From NCBI RefSeq assembly GCF_032362555.1, contig NC_083534.1, forward strand, positions 4,516,001 to 4,580,000: 64,000 nt of DNA, read 5' to 3'. Position 1 is the first letter of the stretch, and every line of letters starts with the position of its first letter. The notes beneath the pieces are model-generated. The model was not told the origin of the DNA. It did no database searches and saw only the letters and a program-made list of their open reading frames with translations. This DNA comes from Amyelois transitella. Its lineage: Eukaryota; Arthropoda; Insecta; Lepidoptera; Pyralidae. This document shows positions 46,601 through 55,541 of the stretch, in pieces. Both the position numbers and the translations under genes were made by a program.

Positions 46601-49600
46601 GGCCAGAATCTCACTTGAAATTTCAACTCTGTTGAGTGTTTGTTCGGCGGTCAGCAAACGCGGCACCCATTTTGCCGAAACCTTTTTCATTCCAAGTTCA
46701 TTGGTTAAAATATTAAATACCCGCTCGGTTGAGATCCCTATAGTGTCACTTATCTCTCGCACTTTTAATCTGCGGTCGTCTAAAACCATTTATGGATTTT
46801 ATCGATCATTTCTGGCGTGGTGGACGTTGAAGGCCTTCCGCTCCTAGGGTCATCTTCGACGCTTTCTCTGCCTTGTTTAAATAAAGCTACCCACTTTTTT
46901 ATCATCGAATACGAAGGCGCAGATTCACCTAAAGTGTTATCCATGTCTTCCTTAATTTGGCTAGGTGTCATATTTTTTTGACAAAATATTTAATCACGGC
47001 TCTTACTTCGGTTTTTTCCATTTTTCCAGTAGAGAGTCAGATTAGCTCAAACAAAAAATCGTAAAAAAATTATCACACAACCTATCACAATGAAATTTAA
47101 CACAAGTGTATATAAAGAATCAATCTATCGAATGAGTATATTCTTATTTTTTTTCTACCCTCAAATCTAGGTTAGGCCGAGAACTTTTCAAACCACCCTC
47201 GTATCTCTTGTTCTACATTCATTCATGATTTTTAATGTAGACAATGTGCATTCGTCCATGATTTAGATTTAAGAGATCTATATTTGTACATTGACGTCCG
47301 ATGAAAATGCTGCAGTGTAGTTTGTTCCGCCAATTCTTCTACACATGCGCTTTGGAAGCGGTAGTAGTTATAATTAGATTTAAGTGGTGTGACGTCAATA
47401 AGTGATACCTTGTATCCAATTTTGAAAATAAATCTATTCTATTCTATTCTTGTGTTGTGAAACTCATTGCTCTACTCATAGATACACACTTTTGTATACC
47501 TACTGATTATTTGGTTAAATGTTGTACATGTGTGCCGTGTGGTTCCCGGCACCAATAAAAAAAAGAATAGGACCACTCCGTCTCCTTCCCATGGATGTCG
47601 TAAAAGGCGACTAAGGGATAGGCTTATAAAGTTGGGATTCTTCTTTTAGGTGATGGGCTAGCAACCTGTTACTATTCAAATCTCAATTCTGTCATGAAGC
47701 CAAACAGCTAAACGTGGCCTATCAGTCTTTTCAAGACTGTTGGCTCTGTCTACCCCGCACGGGATATAGACGTGATTATATCTATGTTATACAACTCTTT
47801 TAAGTAAATAAAGAATTTTTTTTATAGACCTATTATACCGATCTACCATATTTATATCGTCAATAATATTGTATTTAAATATGTGTTTTAAGCTGAATAA
47901 AACCAATGTTCCTTATGGTTGTGTCTTAATTCTTGTATCAACTTGCAAGATTGCATTAGCGACAAGTCCGCTTTTGTACCATCTCTGTCTATTTTGTGCT
48001 GTTTTACTCTCATGGTGCATTAAAAAATTTTTTCTATCTATCTGTCACTTATTGAAGTCACAAAATTTAAATCTAATTATACCTACTGCCGCTTCCGAAG
48101 AAGCGGCGGAACTAACTACACTGCAGTATTTTCATCGGACGTCAATATACAAATATATACATGTGGGAATGGGGCTCAACTTGATGCAAACACTTTTCAA
48201 ACACTCAAAATCTTTATTTTTTCTTCTTGACAAACCAACAACGACAAATCTTTTTTTCAGATCCTCTTTTGACCTTGACATCTAGTCAGATGTCAATAGA
48301 CATAATCATATCCGACATTGACAATTAACTTTAGTGTTGCTATACAAACTACTTAAGAATTACTACAAAAAATAACAAAAATAAATCATAATTATTCCCA
48401 CACGGTCATCCTGTTATTCATCTGACTCAGATGAATCATCTTCCAGTGAGATCCAGGGCTTCATGTAATCTGCTGAGGAAGTTGTATTAAACGGACCTTC
48501 ACTGTTGCCAATCTTCCTCACAGAATAGCGATCGTTTTGATTGCTTTTAACAATCTCATACGGTCCTAAGTATTTTGGATATAGTTTACTTCCTTGTGCG
48601 AATTGGGTCCTCTTAATCGCGACCAAATCGCCTGGTTTATAGGTATTGGCTTTCTTTCGCTTCTTATTAAATGATTTCACATTTTCTTCCTGCGTTTTTC
48701 CAATGGATTCTTTTGCCTTCTGTCTGAGCTCTTGTCTTTTCTCGTTAAATATTTCTACATCTTCTTCATCTATTAATTTTTGCAGTTCTATATCTTTATC
48801 CTTCATTTTTGTACCAAAAAGTAATTCGAACGGCGTCATTTTAATAGCTCTTTGATATGTTCCATTTAGACATCTTTGAACATTGGAGACATGGCGATAC
48901 CATTTATTAGGATCATCAACACTTAGTTTGCTTAATACCGCTATTATGATCTGGTGTATGCGCTCAACTTGACCGTTTCCTCTGGGTTGTCCAGTAGTAA
49001 TCGTATAAAGTGCAATATTCTCCCTTTTGCAATATTCTTGGAAATCTTTTGATGTAAAAGCAGCGTTTCGATCCGTAATAATTCTTTCAGGTGCACCAAA
49101 CGTTTGTTGTTGCAGCCTTAGTTTCTCTAGAGTCTCTTCAGTAGTCAGCGTCTTGACAGGATAAATCCATGTGAACTTCGTATACGCATCTACGACAGTT
49201 AAGATGTATTTATAATTTTTGGAAGTGGATGTCATTGGCCCCAAATGATCTACGTGATACGTCGACAATGGGACGTCTCCTTTGTCGATCGGATGTAAAT
49301 ACCCTTCCTTTTTACCAGCTTTGTGTGATAGAATAATGCATTCAACGCAATTATTTATTGTCTTTTTAACCTTTTCTGTTAAGTTATCTATAAAATATTC
49401 TCTTTTAATCAATTCTTCTGTTTTTACAGTTCCAAAGTGTCCTCTTTCATGATTCTTCCTTATTATTTCATATTGCATTTTCTTTGGCACAACAATCAGT
49501 CTGTTTCCATCTTTAATCTTATATAAAATTTCGTTTTGTAAAATATAGTCTTCGTAATTCTGTGTCTCTAAGATATTTTTTATTAGTCTTATATGGGCAT

Positions 49601-52600
49601 CTTCATTCTGAGCTTTTCTAATACGGGCTGTAGTTTCAGTGAGTATAAGGCAAACAGGATTTCTGCTTAAGGCATCTGCATGTTTCATCCTTGTTCCTGG
49701 TCGGTGTTCAATCTTGTAGTCATATTCTTCTAAAAGGAGCGCCCAGCGAGCAACTCTCGGAGGTAAGTCCTTTTTTTGCAGCGTCATAGTTAAGGCAGAA
49801 CAATCTGTTATAATTTTAAATTGTATTCCTAATAGGTAGACTCGAAATTTCTTTATGGCAGCGACTATGGCGAGAATTTCTAGATAGTAACTATGATATT
49901 TTCTTTCTGCAGGTGTAGTTTTCTTACTCATGTAGTGTATAGGATGAAATTGGTCATCTTTAGGGCTTTTCTGTAGAAGAACAGCTCCATATCCATCGGC
50001 GCTGGCGTCGGTGTGTAGCTCCGTTTCTAGATCGGGATTGTATATTCGGAGAACTGGTGAATTACACAAAATCTGTTTCAATTCTATAAAAGCTTTCTCA
50101 CATTTCTCGTCGAAAATAAATACGGCATCTTTTTTTAATAAGTCCGTCATCGGTTTTGCAATCAGGGAATAGTTCCGAATGAACTTTCTGAAATAGCCAG
50201 TCAGGCCAAGAAATGACAGTACAGCTTTCACGTTATTAGGCTTCTTGAAATGTTCTACAGCTCTTATCTTCTCCCGAGACGGTCTGACCTCGCTGTCACA
50301 GATGATGTATCCGAGATATTGAATTTCTTTTTTTAGAAAGTGACATTTTTTCCAATTAAATTCTAAAGCGTATTCTTTGCCTCTTTCGAGTACTTTTACT
50401 AGTTTCCTTATGCCTTCTTCTTCCGTAACAGCAGGTATTATTAAGTCATCGAGATAGGTTAGAAGAGTACCGTCAATAATAAAATCGTTGAAGATATCAT
50501 TAATAAACCTTTGAAACACGGATGGCGCCGTACATAAACCAAACGGCATTCTAATAAATTCGTATTGGCCTTGAGGTGTGACGAATGAAGTATACTTTTG
50601 ACTGTCTTTGTGTACCTTTACGTGTAGGAAGCCGTTTTTGAGGTCGAGGGAAGTGAAAACCTTTGCTTCCTTTAACTTATCAATCTGATCTTCTATTATT
50701 GGTAGTGGAAATCGTTCTTTAATCACTTTCTTATTTAATCTTCGGTAATCAATACACATTCGTCGAGAACCATCTTTCTTATCAGCCAAAACCACGGGAC
50801 TGGCAAAATCAGATTTGCTAAGTTTGATTATGCCACCATCTAGCCATTCTTTCACTTGCGCGTTAACAGCAGTCATCTCCAAAGGTGATAGTCGTCGAGG
50901 ATTTTGATATACTGGATCTTCATTTGTTAATATTATTTTTAATTCAACTTTACTTTCTTTCTTCATTTCATTTGGTCTATATTCTTCACACATCTTATGA
51001 ACTTTTTCTTTATATTTAGAATCTTCTATGTCGTAAATCCGGTCAGTATGTTTTTCTTCTGTTAAAAGCGTAAGGTGGGTTATCTTTTCCATGAAAATTC
51101 CTTCTGGGGTAAAGCAGACTTCAAAATCATGTAAAATAGGGTTTCCAATTATTATGTTTACTGGTATATCATTATCCTTGACCACGTGAAACTTGATGTC
51201 TGTAAAGTATTGATCAATCTGTATATTAGCTACAAACATTCCTTCGGTATAAACTTTGTTTTTTGCTATTCCAGTTATGCACGTAGATTCAATCTTATAG
51301 TCTTTAACATCTTCTTTAATTTTCTTAAATTCTGATTCTTTAATTAGGTTTATGTCACTTCCGGTATCAATAAGGGCTATAACGTCTTTGCCATTGATCT
51401 TTATATTTTTGTACGGAACTTTATCTTCTTTTTTATTTTGAATATTAAGAGTCTTTGTCTGTTTAGGGCATTCAGTAGATTTGTGGCCAAAGTCATTACA
51501 TTTAAAACATTTTACTCCTTTCGAGCAATTGGATGACACATGATCTAAATCACCACAGTTATAGCATCTATGAACGCGAGTCTTCTTTCGAAATGAAGTA
51601 TTTCCAGATGATTGGACAGTATTAGTATAATTTACTGGCTTATTAGAACTCTTTTTTTTAAAGTCACTGTAAATTTCCAACTTCTTGCGAAATTCTTTTA
51701 TGTCCGAGGCTCCATACAAAATAGCTTTATTAGTATCCAAGTCACGAATACCATCAATCACATATTCGATCAATGCGGCATCTTCAACCTTGCCATGAAG
51801 CGCCAATTCTTTCATAGACAGAAAGTACTGCTGATATGTCTCCTCATTTTTCATTTTCCGCGAAGCAAGTTTTTTATGCACCACTGCGCTATTAATCTTT
51901 GGGCCAAATTCTTCTTTGAGTGCCTTCTTTAAACCTGGATAATCTTTAACTCGTCCCAAAGAGCGTAAAAACAACTTCGCTGTTCCATCTAAAAGCCGCT
52001 TCGCATAGATTAACTTTTCAACTTTAGTCCACTTCATAATCTGTGCAGTATCCTCAAACTCATCAATAAATGTCTCAATCGGGTAGGTGTCATCTCCGGT
52101 AAAAATAGTCATAGATTTCTCCAAGTCCTTAAATGAAATCTTAACTTCATACTCCTGTTCTTCATCTTCACTTTCGTACTTATCATCTTTCTTCGGCGGC
52201 ATTGTTGCTATCAAGCTAGAACTCTTCAAACTTGAATTGCTCTTTAAATTGCGTCTTCTCTTGGTAGTCGTGCAAAATGATGGCTTATTTGGACTCATTT
52301 AGTCTTTCGTCTTAAATAAATCTTTAATCCAAATTCCAAAAAAAACTACCATTTTAGTATAATTATTTTGTAGCTTGCAACATTTTGTTTGAAGTGAAGT
52401 CTGAACAGTTCGTAGGGTCGGTAAAACAGTAGAGGTGTGATTCGTACCTATGTTCTGTCCGGACCGGCAAAATTGTCGGTAAAACAGTCCGCGTCCACGG
52501 CGTGGCTTGCAATTTTTTAATCTTGTGTTGCGTCTTCGGCTAGCATCAAATTTTACACCATCCCGGACGAGCCCCCAAAAAAGATGTGGGAATGGGGCTC

Positions 52601-53950
52601 AACTTGATGCAAACACTTTTCAAACACTCAAAATCTTTATTTTTTCTTCTTGACAAACCAACAACGACAAATCTTTTTTTCAGATCCTCTTTTGACCTTG
52701 ACATCTAGTCAGATGTCAATAGACATAATCATATCCGACATTGACAATTAACTTTAGTGTTGCTATACAAACTACTTAAGAATTACTACAAAAAATAACA
52801 AAAATAAATCATAATTATTCCCACATACATATCTCTAAATCTAAATAGTGGATGAATGCACATTGTCTACATTATAAGATGTAAATGAGTATTAAACTAA
52901 TAAATTTCAATAAGAATATTAACTAATAAATTTCAACAAGAATATTATGTCAAATGTCCGTCATCAAGGCATAAAGCTGAACATTGCCATTCAGGCTTTG
53001 TGACACTGTTTGCTCTGCCTACCCCGTAAGGGATAAAGATAAGATTATATGATAATGTGTGTGTACGTTCAATTAAAATAATCATGCAGGTCTGGTCTCG
53101 ATGCGGGTGACGGCAGACGACGAAATGTGCGGTATTTTTAACATCACATTCAAACCTATGCCTCAGTTCGACCTCAAGAATGTGGTCATTGGACGGGTAA
53201 CGCATTTTCTAAACTGTACATAGAATCACGTCTATCCCGTGCGGGGTAGAGAGAGCCAACAGTCTTGAAAATACTGAAAGGCCAAGTTCAGCTGTTTGGG
53301 TTCACGATAGAATTGAGATTCAAATAGTGACAGGTTGCTAGCCCATCGCCTAAAAGGAAAATCTCAAGTTTAAAAGCATATCACTTAGTCCCATTTTACG
53401 ACATCCATGGGAACGAGATGTAGTGGTCCTTTTTTTTTTATTGGTGCCGGGAGCCACACGGCACGGCGGCGTAGTGGTAACGTTCCGAATTCTATTCCCG
53501 GTTAATGGACGATGAAGACTGTCAGTTTTAAATGATAACCATGATTGATCTAATACGGGTTAGGTACCTGCAAAGGTTGTGGAGGTCAGACGGGAATTCG
53601 TGTAAAAACATGATTCACCCCATCCAAGATCCATGGTCGAAGGTTTACCACGGACTCTTCCCAGAGTGGCGAGGATGCAAACAGGACTAAAGTCAGGAGA
53701 CTGTAAAGAGTTTGATGAGGCCGGCCCTTTCCTACTTTTTCAGCCGGCTCTGACTTATAAATTTGTAAGAACGTATGATTGAATCCGCTGAATGCAGATC
53801 TCCCGAGACACATCACAATGAGTGAGAGAGCTCTCTGTCCAGGTCATACGTCCCTGCAGCCTGTTCTCGTCGCTCCGCTCGCTCGGCGCCCCGCTGTGCC
53901 CCGCCCCGCTCGTACAGATCTCCGCAGCTCGTCTCCGAGGCCAGAGATGA
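40623..53950 (+). CDS. Divergent cyclophilin-like protein with N-terminal charged/helical region, complete (8 exons)
   Basis: Exons 40623-40736, 41204-41359, 41979-42104, 42347-42510, 43030-43185, 45735-45862, 53090-53196 and 53843-53950 splice at GT/AG with continuous phase into 352 aa. The N-terminal half has a basic segment (KTRRRKRKVFK) and a helical stretch with HVQRENQVIYKLIAN, a pattern like the RENQ helices of CFAP97-type proteins. Residues about 188-352 align with cyclophilin: VYLTLCVKNCAPMGELAIEL, then TTFFRKVPN, then WSGGDVIHDNGFG, then GLVSMRV, then CGIFNITF, then LKNVVIGR, then LFSSLRSLG. The catalytic Arg is kept (FFR), but the usual His before it is Phe, the Gln of the M-x-QGGD motif is Ser, and the Trp of the drug pocket is replaced by Phe. 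Weak or absent isomerase activity is inferred. Location and partner are unknown. Introns hold UBAC1, a mariner and a gypsy element. Confidence 0.82.
40944..41173 (-). repeat. Rep-A copy, reverse
   Basis: ACATACATAAATATAATCAC to TCCTGTGAACCACACGGCG. It ends about 30 bp before cyclophilin-like exon 2. Confidence 0.8.
41427..41560 (+). repeat. Rep-B LINE 3' end
   Basis: CGAAACCGCCGAGCTTGCAT to GAGGCGTGATTATATGTATG. It directly adjoins the 60-bp minisatellite. Confidence 0.8.
41565..41905. repeat. 60-bp minisatellite, five perfect units, derived from a Rep-C tail
   Basis: 41581-41880 is exactly five identical 60-bp units composed of GAATG/GAATA pentamers (GGAACAGAATAGAATGAAGT and GGAATACAATAGAATGG inside). 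The array flows without a break into AATAGAATAGATTTATATTC at 41896, which is the inverted (TTCTA)n tail of Rep-C. It lies in intron 2 of the cyclophilin-like gene. Confidence 0.92.
41893..41950 (-). repeat. Rep-C tail remnant, reverse
   Basis: AATAGATTTATATTCAAAAG, then ATACAAGATATCTCTTATTG. Only the last 60 bp of Rep-C survive. Confidence 0.7.
42540..43020. other. Cyclophilin-like intron 4, no named feature
   Basis: Contains short tandem pieces of TTTTGGCATAAAATATTTTG at 42600-42690. A segment at 42805-42910 is shared with 15470-15600. Confidence 0.5.
43228..43484 (-). repeat. Rep-A copy, near full length, reverse
   Basis: ACATACATATTATCATGTTC to GCTGAGAACCACACGGCAT. Confidence 0.83.
43488..43828 (+). 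promoter_or_regulatory. Presumed promoter/5' UTR of the nested UBAC1 gene
   Basis: The stretch between a Rep-A copy and the UBAC1 ATG. It contains TTTATCGATGAC at about 43643, close to the DREF-type motif TATCGATA. No TATA box or confident start site is assigned. Confidence 0.35.
43829..44983 (+). CDS. UBAC1: UBAC1/KPC2-like ubiquitin-associated protein, intronless
   Basis: 384 aa in one exon. In vertebrates UBAC1 (KPC2) is the accessory subunit of the KPC ubiquitin ligase with RNF123, binding ubiquitin chains and the proteasome; the same role is inferred here. Residues about 10-90 form a diverged ubiquitin-like domain. Residues 136-160 (ELRKILISLIEAGARL) match the conserved central helix. 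Residues 243-283 are a UBA domain (AISALKDLGFTFEEAEKALR) and residues 297-355 are STI1-like (ILQTLLKQPQIQRGLLN, then SPLLSQISRTYH). Only one UBA is clear, whereas human UBAC1 has two. The C-terminus is Ser-rich and basic. The gene lies wholly within intron 5 of the cyclophilin-like gene on the same strand. A poly(A) signal at 45024 and a TATCGATG element at about 43647 suggest its own transcription unit. Confidence 0.88.
   Translation: MLLSDTFNSSELLIKVISPEGLTFSAYFAEDTLLEEVKNRAIDFFYPNGETGSGRFKIVRVYDMSTLHDFLTLSQEQVTMQEELLLVERRIPEASTLWDLGSVRAPLHGAIAAATASLPAPQNTMRQPNLQSLLSTNELSYELRKILISLIEAGARLAAAGRNYEMSLAQLSAALDEPRRLNQTVIQVITPEEIAARFHANEDTGSEAASSIRSDGHDSYKRAEHLQRFLEKFRAWRIKIAESPTPEAISALKDLGFTFEEAEKALRSTGCNVPAAASYLVGERGSSVFELINGLPDGPILQTLLKQPQIQRGLLNTRMLIAFIAMVGQTGSASLWLNSPHGSPLLSQISRTYHSEKYCLAVNQFSNIIEETSQQSASSSRQRR
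45024..45029 (+). terminator. Poly(A) signal of UBAC1
   Basis: AATAAA about 40 bp after the UBAC1 stop codon, followed by T/G-rich sequence (CTGTTGTTAAATAGTTTTGT). Confidence 0.65.
45085..45380. repeat. Rep-A fold-back pair
   Basis: A forward head half (TGATTCCCGGCACCAATAAA to CCTATCAGTATTTGAATTCA) is followed by a reverse central/head half (GAGATTCAAATAGTGGCAGG to AGTGCTCCTATTCTAAAA). Confidence 0.75.
45590..45715 (+). repeat. Rep-D tail fragment
   Basis: TTGACGTCAACCAATGTTGT, GACAATTATTAAGCGACATA, AGTATCCTATAGTGAAGAAT. Matches 22378-22470. Confidence 0.65.
45907..47213 (-). mobile_element. mariner DNA transposon, about 1.3 kb, inactivated by frameshifts
   Basis: TIRs: left CGAGGGTGGTTTGAAAAATT, right (other strand) CGAGGGTGGTTTGAAAAGTT, with TA on each side. 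The transposase runs on the minus strand in three frames: 46971-46780 (MTPSQIKEDMDNTLGESAPS), 46789-46208 (DDRRLKVREISDTIGISTER, TTDETGIHHY, WDYRGIIFIDYL) and 46259-45975 (HHHYSPDLAPSDYYLFPNLK). The catalytic set is visible: D in TDETG, D in the region after FIRIMHQ (shifted), D in SPDLAPSDY. Two frameshifts, near 46785 and 46260, separate the pieces. It inserted at a TA in a Rep-C tail (TACAAGG-TA). Confidence 0.9.
45975..46971 (-). pseudogene. mariner transposase, frameshifted
   Basis: About 330 residues of a mariner transposase (helix-turn-helix, WVPRLLTAEQ-type linker, DD34D-type core) spread over three reading frames. It has no intact start-to-stop frame, so it is judged non-functional. 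Confidence 0.88.
47214..47455 (+). repeat. Rep-C copy, full length
   Basis: ACAATGTGCATTCGTCCATG, GATGAAAATGCTGCAGTGTA and tail AAAATAAATCTATTCTATTC. It lies next to the mariner right end. Confidence 0.85.
47531..47795 (+). repeat. Rep-A copy, full length, close to consensus
   Basis: GTGCCGTGTGGTTCCCGGCA to GATATAGACGTGATTATATC. Confidence 0.88.
48038..48161 (-). repeat. Rep-C copy, left part, split by the gypsy element
   Basis: CTATCTGTCACTTATTGAAG to ACTGCAGTATTTTCATCGGA and CGTCAATATACA. It continues at 52826-52880 beyond the gypsy insertion. Confidence 0.78.
48162..48402 (-). repeat. 3' LTR of the gypsy element
   Basis: 241 bp, TG...CA ends; same sequence and length as the partner LTR at 52585-52825. 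The gag-pol stop lies about 12 bp inside, leaving little room for a polypurine tract. None is obvious. Confidence 0.93.
48414..52298 (-). CDS. gypsy Gag-Pol polyprotein, single ORF
   Basis: 1294 aa. Gag-like N-terminal region (1-240), then two CCHC zinc knuckles (245-258 and 264-277). Aspartic protease with ALIDTGSD (active Asp311). Reverse transcriptase about 460-640 with YLDD at 615-618. RNase H about 740-870 (ELHTDASADGYGA). Integrase with the HHCC finger His950, His954, Cys984, Cys987 and a D,D(35)E core at Asp1017, Asp1076, Glu1112. The order PR-RT-RH-IN marks the Ty3/gypsy group. Gag and Pol share one frame without a shift signal, which some gypsy lineages do. A second Met at residue 33 is an alternative start. 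No internal stop is present. Confidence 0.95.
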   Translation of the reverse strand: MSPNKPSFCTTTKRRRNLKSNSSLKSSSLIATMPPKKDDKYESEDEEQEYEVKISFKDLEKSMTIFTGDDTYPIETFIDEFEDTAQIMKWTKVEKLIYAKRLLDGTAKLFLRSLGRVKDYPGLKKALKEEFGPKINSAVVHKKLASRKMKNEETYQQYFLSMKELALHGKVEDAALIEYVIDGIRDLDTNKAILYGASDIKEFRKKLEIYSDFKKKSSNKPVNYTNTVQSSGNTSFRKKTRVHRCYNCGDLDHVSSNCSKGVKCFKCNDFGHKSTECPKQTKTLNIQNKKEDKVPYKNIKINGKDVIALIDTGSDINLIKESEFKKIKEDVKDYKIESTCITGIAKNKVYTEGMFVANIQIDQYFTDIKFHVVKDNDIPVNIIIGNPILHDFEVCFTPEGIFMEKITHLTLLTEEKHTDRIYDIEDSKYKEKVHKMCEEYRPNEMKKESKVELKIILTNEDPVYQNPRRLSPLEMTAVNAQVKEWLDGGIIKLSKSDFASPVVLADKKDGSRRMCIDYRRLNKKVIKERFPLPIIEDQIDKLKEAKVFTSLDLKNGFLHVKVHKDSQKYTSFVTPQGQYEFIRMPFGLCTAPSVFQRFINDIFNDFIIDGTLLTYLDDLIIPAVTEEEGIRKLVKVLERGKEYALEFNWKKCHFLKKEIQYLGYIICDSEVRPSREKIRAVEHFKKPNNVKAVLSFLGLTGYFRKFIRNYSLIAKPMTDLLKKDAVFIFDEKCEKAFIELKQILCNSPVLRIYNPDLETELHTDASADGYGAVLLQKSPKDDQFHPIHYMSKKTTPAERKYHSYYLEILAIVAAIKKFRVYLLGIQFKIITDCSALTMTLQKKDLPPRVARWALLLEEYDYKIEHRPGTRMKHADALSRNPVCLILTETTARIRKAQNEDAHIRLIKNILETQNYEDYILQNEILYKIKDGNRLIVVPKKMQYEIIRKNHERGHFGTVKTEELIKREYFIDNLTEKVKKTINNCVECIILSHKAGKKEGYLHPIDKGDVPLSTYHVDHLGPMTSTSKNYKYILTVVDAYTKFTWIYPVKTLTTEETLEKLRLQQQTFGAPERIITDRNAAFTSKDFQEYCKRENIALYTITTGQPRGNGQVERIHQIIIAVLSKLSVDDPNKWYRHVSNVQRCLNGTYQRAIKMTPFELLFGTKMKDKDIELQKLIDEEDVEIFNEKRQELRQKAKESIGKTQEENVKSFNKKRKKANTYKPGDLVAIKRTQFAQGSKLYPKYLGPYEIVKSNQNDRYSVRKIGNSEGPFNTTSSADYMKPWISLEDDSSESDE
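52560..52577 (-). other. Primer binding site, tRNA-Pro type
   Basis: The minus-strand 18-mer, starting 7 nt inside the 5' LTR, reads TGGGGGCTCGTCCGGGAT, the classic sequence complementary to the 3' end of tRNA-Pro. Confidence 0.85.
52585..52825 (-). repeat. 5' LTR of the gypsy element
   Basis: 241 bp, no difference from 48162-48402 seen on reading. Followed on the plus strand by the target duplication TACA. Confidence 0.93.
52826..52890 (-). repeat. Rep-C copy, right part, split by the gypsy element
   Basis: ATCTCTAAATCTAAATAGTG, GATGAATGCACATTGTCTAC. Continues the 48038-48161 copy. Confidence 0.75.
52960..53055 (+). repeat. Rep-A tail fragment
   Basis: CATAAAGCTGAACATTGCCA to CCCCGTAAGGGATAAAGATA. 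It lies just before cyclophilin-like exon 7. Confidence 0.7.
53217..53464 (-). repeat. Rep-A copy, reverse
   Basis: ACATAGAATCACGTCTATCC to GGTGCCGGGAGCCACACGGC. Confidence 0.83.
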
Positions 53951-54059
53951 GAAATACAATCGAAATTACTCGTGAGGGAATATTACTAGCTACGACTATA
54001 GTAGTTGCTAACAATAATAAAAACGTGACCAAAAATAGCTTGTTTTTCATTCATTATTT

Positions 54060-54390
54060 CAAATAATAACGTCTATATAATGCCTTGCGGGGTAGACAGA
54101 GCTAGCAGACTTGAAAGACGGACAGGCCACGTTCAGTTGTTATTAATAGCTTGTTTTATTTTCATCCACTCCATCTCTTTCCCGTGGATGTCGTAAAAGG
54201 CGACTAAGGCAGAGACTTACAAACTTGGCATTCCTTTTTTTAGGCGTTAAGCTAGCGACCTGTCACTATTTGAATCTCAATTTTATCATTAACCCATACA
54301 GCTGAACAAGGCCTTTCAGTCTTTTTAAGACTGTTCCCTCTGTTTACTTCGCAAGGGATATAGACGTGACTATGTATGTATGTAAAATAT
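54060..54390. repeat. Rep-A pair, reverse tail piece then forward copy
   Basis: 54065-54140 reverse (TAACGTCTATATAATGCCTT to CAGGCCACGTTCAG), 54160-54390 forward (ATCCACTCCATCTCTTTCCC to GATATAGACGTGACTATGTA). It starts about 110 bp after the cyclophilin-like stop codon. Confidence 0.75.
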
Positions 54391-54720
54391 ATGACTAAGT
54401 AAATAAAACAATTATCGAATGTAAATATATAATTTATTTATTATTTTACAATAAACCACAACCAATTTACAATATAAATAAATCACATTTTTATGTTTCC
54501 TCACTCTGATATATTTTTTTTTATCTGATATTGTATATCGATATCCATTTGTTTCCTGTTTTACCTAAACATTAATTTTTACAGCACGTTTTTAGCATAA
54601 GGTCCACACAATTTTAACTTATAATATCTTACTTATATAATGATACTCTTTGCTAAATGCGAAAGTGTCTTACCTACTCAAAACCTACTGATGGACGCGT
54701 TTACAAAAAAGTAAGATTGA
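54391..54720. other. Intergenic, AT-rich, no feature recognised
   Basis: Likely contains the end of the cyclophilin-like transcript. Several AATAAA-type hexamers occur but none can be chosen. Confidence 0.35.
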
Positions 54721-54726
54721 AAATCT

Positions 54727-55003
54727 ATACTATAATATTATAAAGCTGAAGAGTTTGTATGTTTGAACGCGCTAATCTCAGGAACTACTGGTTTTATTTG
54801 AAAAATTCTTTTTGCATTGAATATACAATTTATTGAGGAAGGCTTTTAGCTATATAACATCACGCTGCAACTATACTCCTTATAGTACCAAAGAAATGAT
54901 GGAAAATATGAAAAAAAAACGGAGAAAATTATTCCTCCTTGTGGGCTTCAATGATGCCCAAAATAACTATTCTACGCAGACGAAGTCGCGGGCACAGCTA
55001 TCA
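54727..55003 (-). repeat. Rep-E copy, reverse
   Basis: CTATACTATAATATTATAAA to CAGACGAAGTCGCGGGCACA. Confidence 0.7.
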
Positions 55004-55339
55004 CACTATAAAGATGAGAGCAAAAAAAAAAAACAGGATCTTAGTGTCCGCCATTTTTATAATGGCGGATGAAAGGTCGGACGTTTATTTTTTCAAAAAC
55101 GGATCTTAATTTCCGCCTGTGACCGGCTTTCGAAAATCGATCTTAGTGTTTTGCAATAAAGTCCACAATCATAAATTGTTAAACTGTTTTAATATTTAAG
55201 GATAGTGTGCCTTGTTTTAATAATTTAAGATCCAATTTCGAACGTTCGAAATTCTTTGGTTCTTTTTAAGCGGGATCGCGGGTTAGGATATAATGTCAAT
55301 GTTGAAAACTTGCAACTTTCTTAGATATAACATCTCGCC

Positions 55340-55541
55340 ACGTCTGTGACACCGTAGGTCCCGGGTTCGAATCCCGGCCAGGGCATTATGAGAAAAGAAC
55401 TTTCTCTGATTGTCCTGGGTCTTGGATGTTTATCTATATAAGTAAGTATTTATTATAAAATTTGTATCATCGAGTTAGTATCTCGTGACACAAGTCTCGA
55501 ACTTACTTCGAGGCTGTCTCAATCTGTGTAATTTGTCCAGT
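55340..55541 (+). repeat. S1 SINE lacking the A-box part
   Basis: CGTCTGTGACACCGTAGGTC, B box GGTTCGAATCC, tail AATCTGTGTAATTTGTCCAG. A MITE adjoins its tail. Confidence 0.8.

Larger units (their letters stand above)
48162..52825 (-). mobile_element. Intact Ty3/gypsy LTR retrotransposon
   Basis: 4664 bp bounded by two 241-bp LTRs (48162-48402 and 52585-52825), each TGTGGGAAT...ATTCCCACA, with no difference found on reading. A 4-bp target duplication, TACA, flanks it. Transcribed on the minus strand, it carries a tRNA-Pro-type primer binding site (52560-52577) and one gag-pol ORF (48414-52298). No env-like ORF is present. It interrupts a Rep-C repeat within intron 6 of the cyclophilin-like gene. 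Identical LTRs and an open ORF indicate a very recent insertion. Confidence 0.95.

Noticed and set aside
48162-52825. Endogenous retrovirus with envelope
   Set aside because: No env ORF follows pol; the gag-pol stop lies about 12 bp from the 3' LTR.
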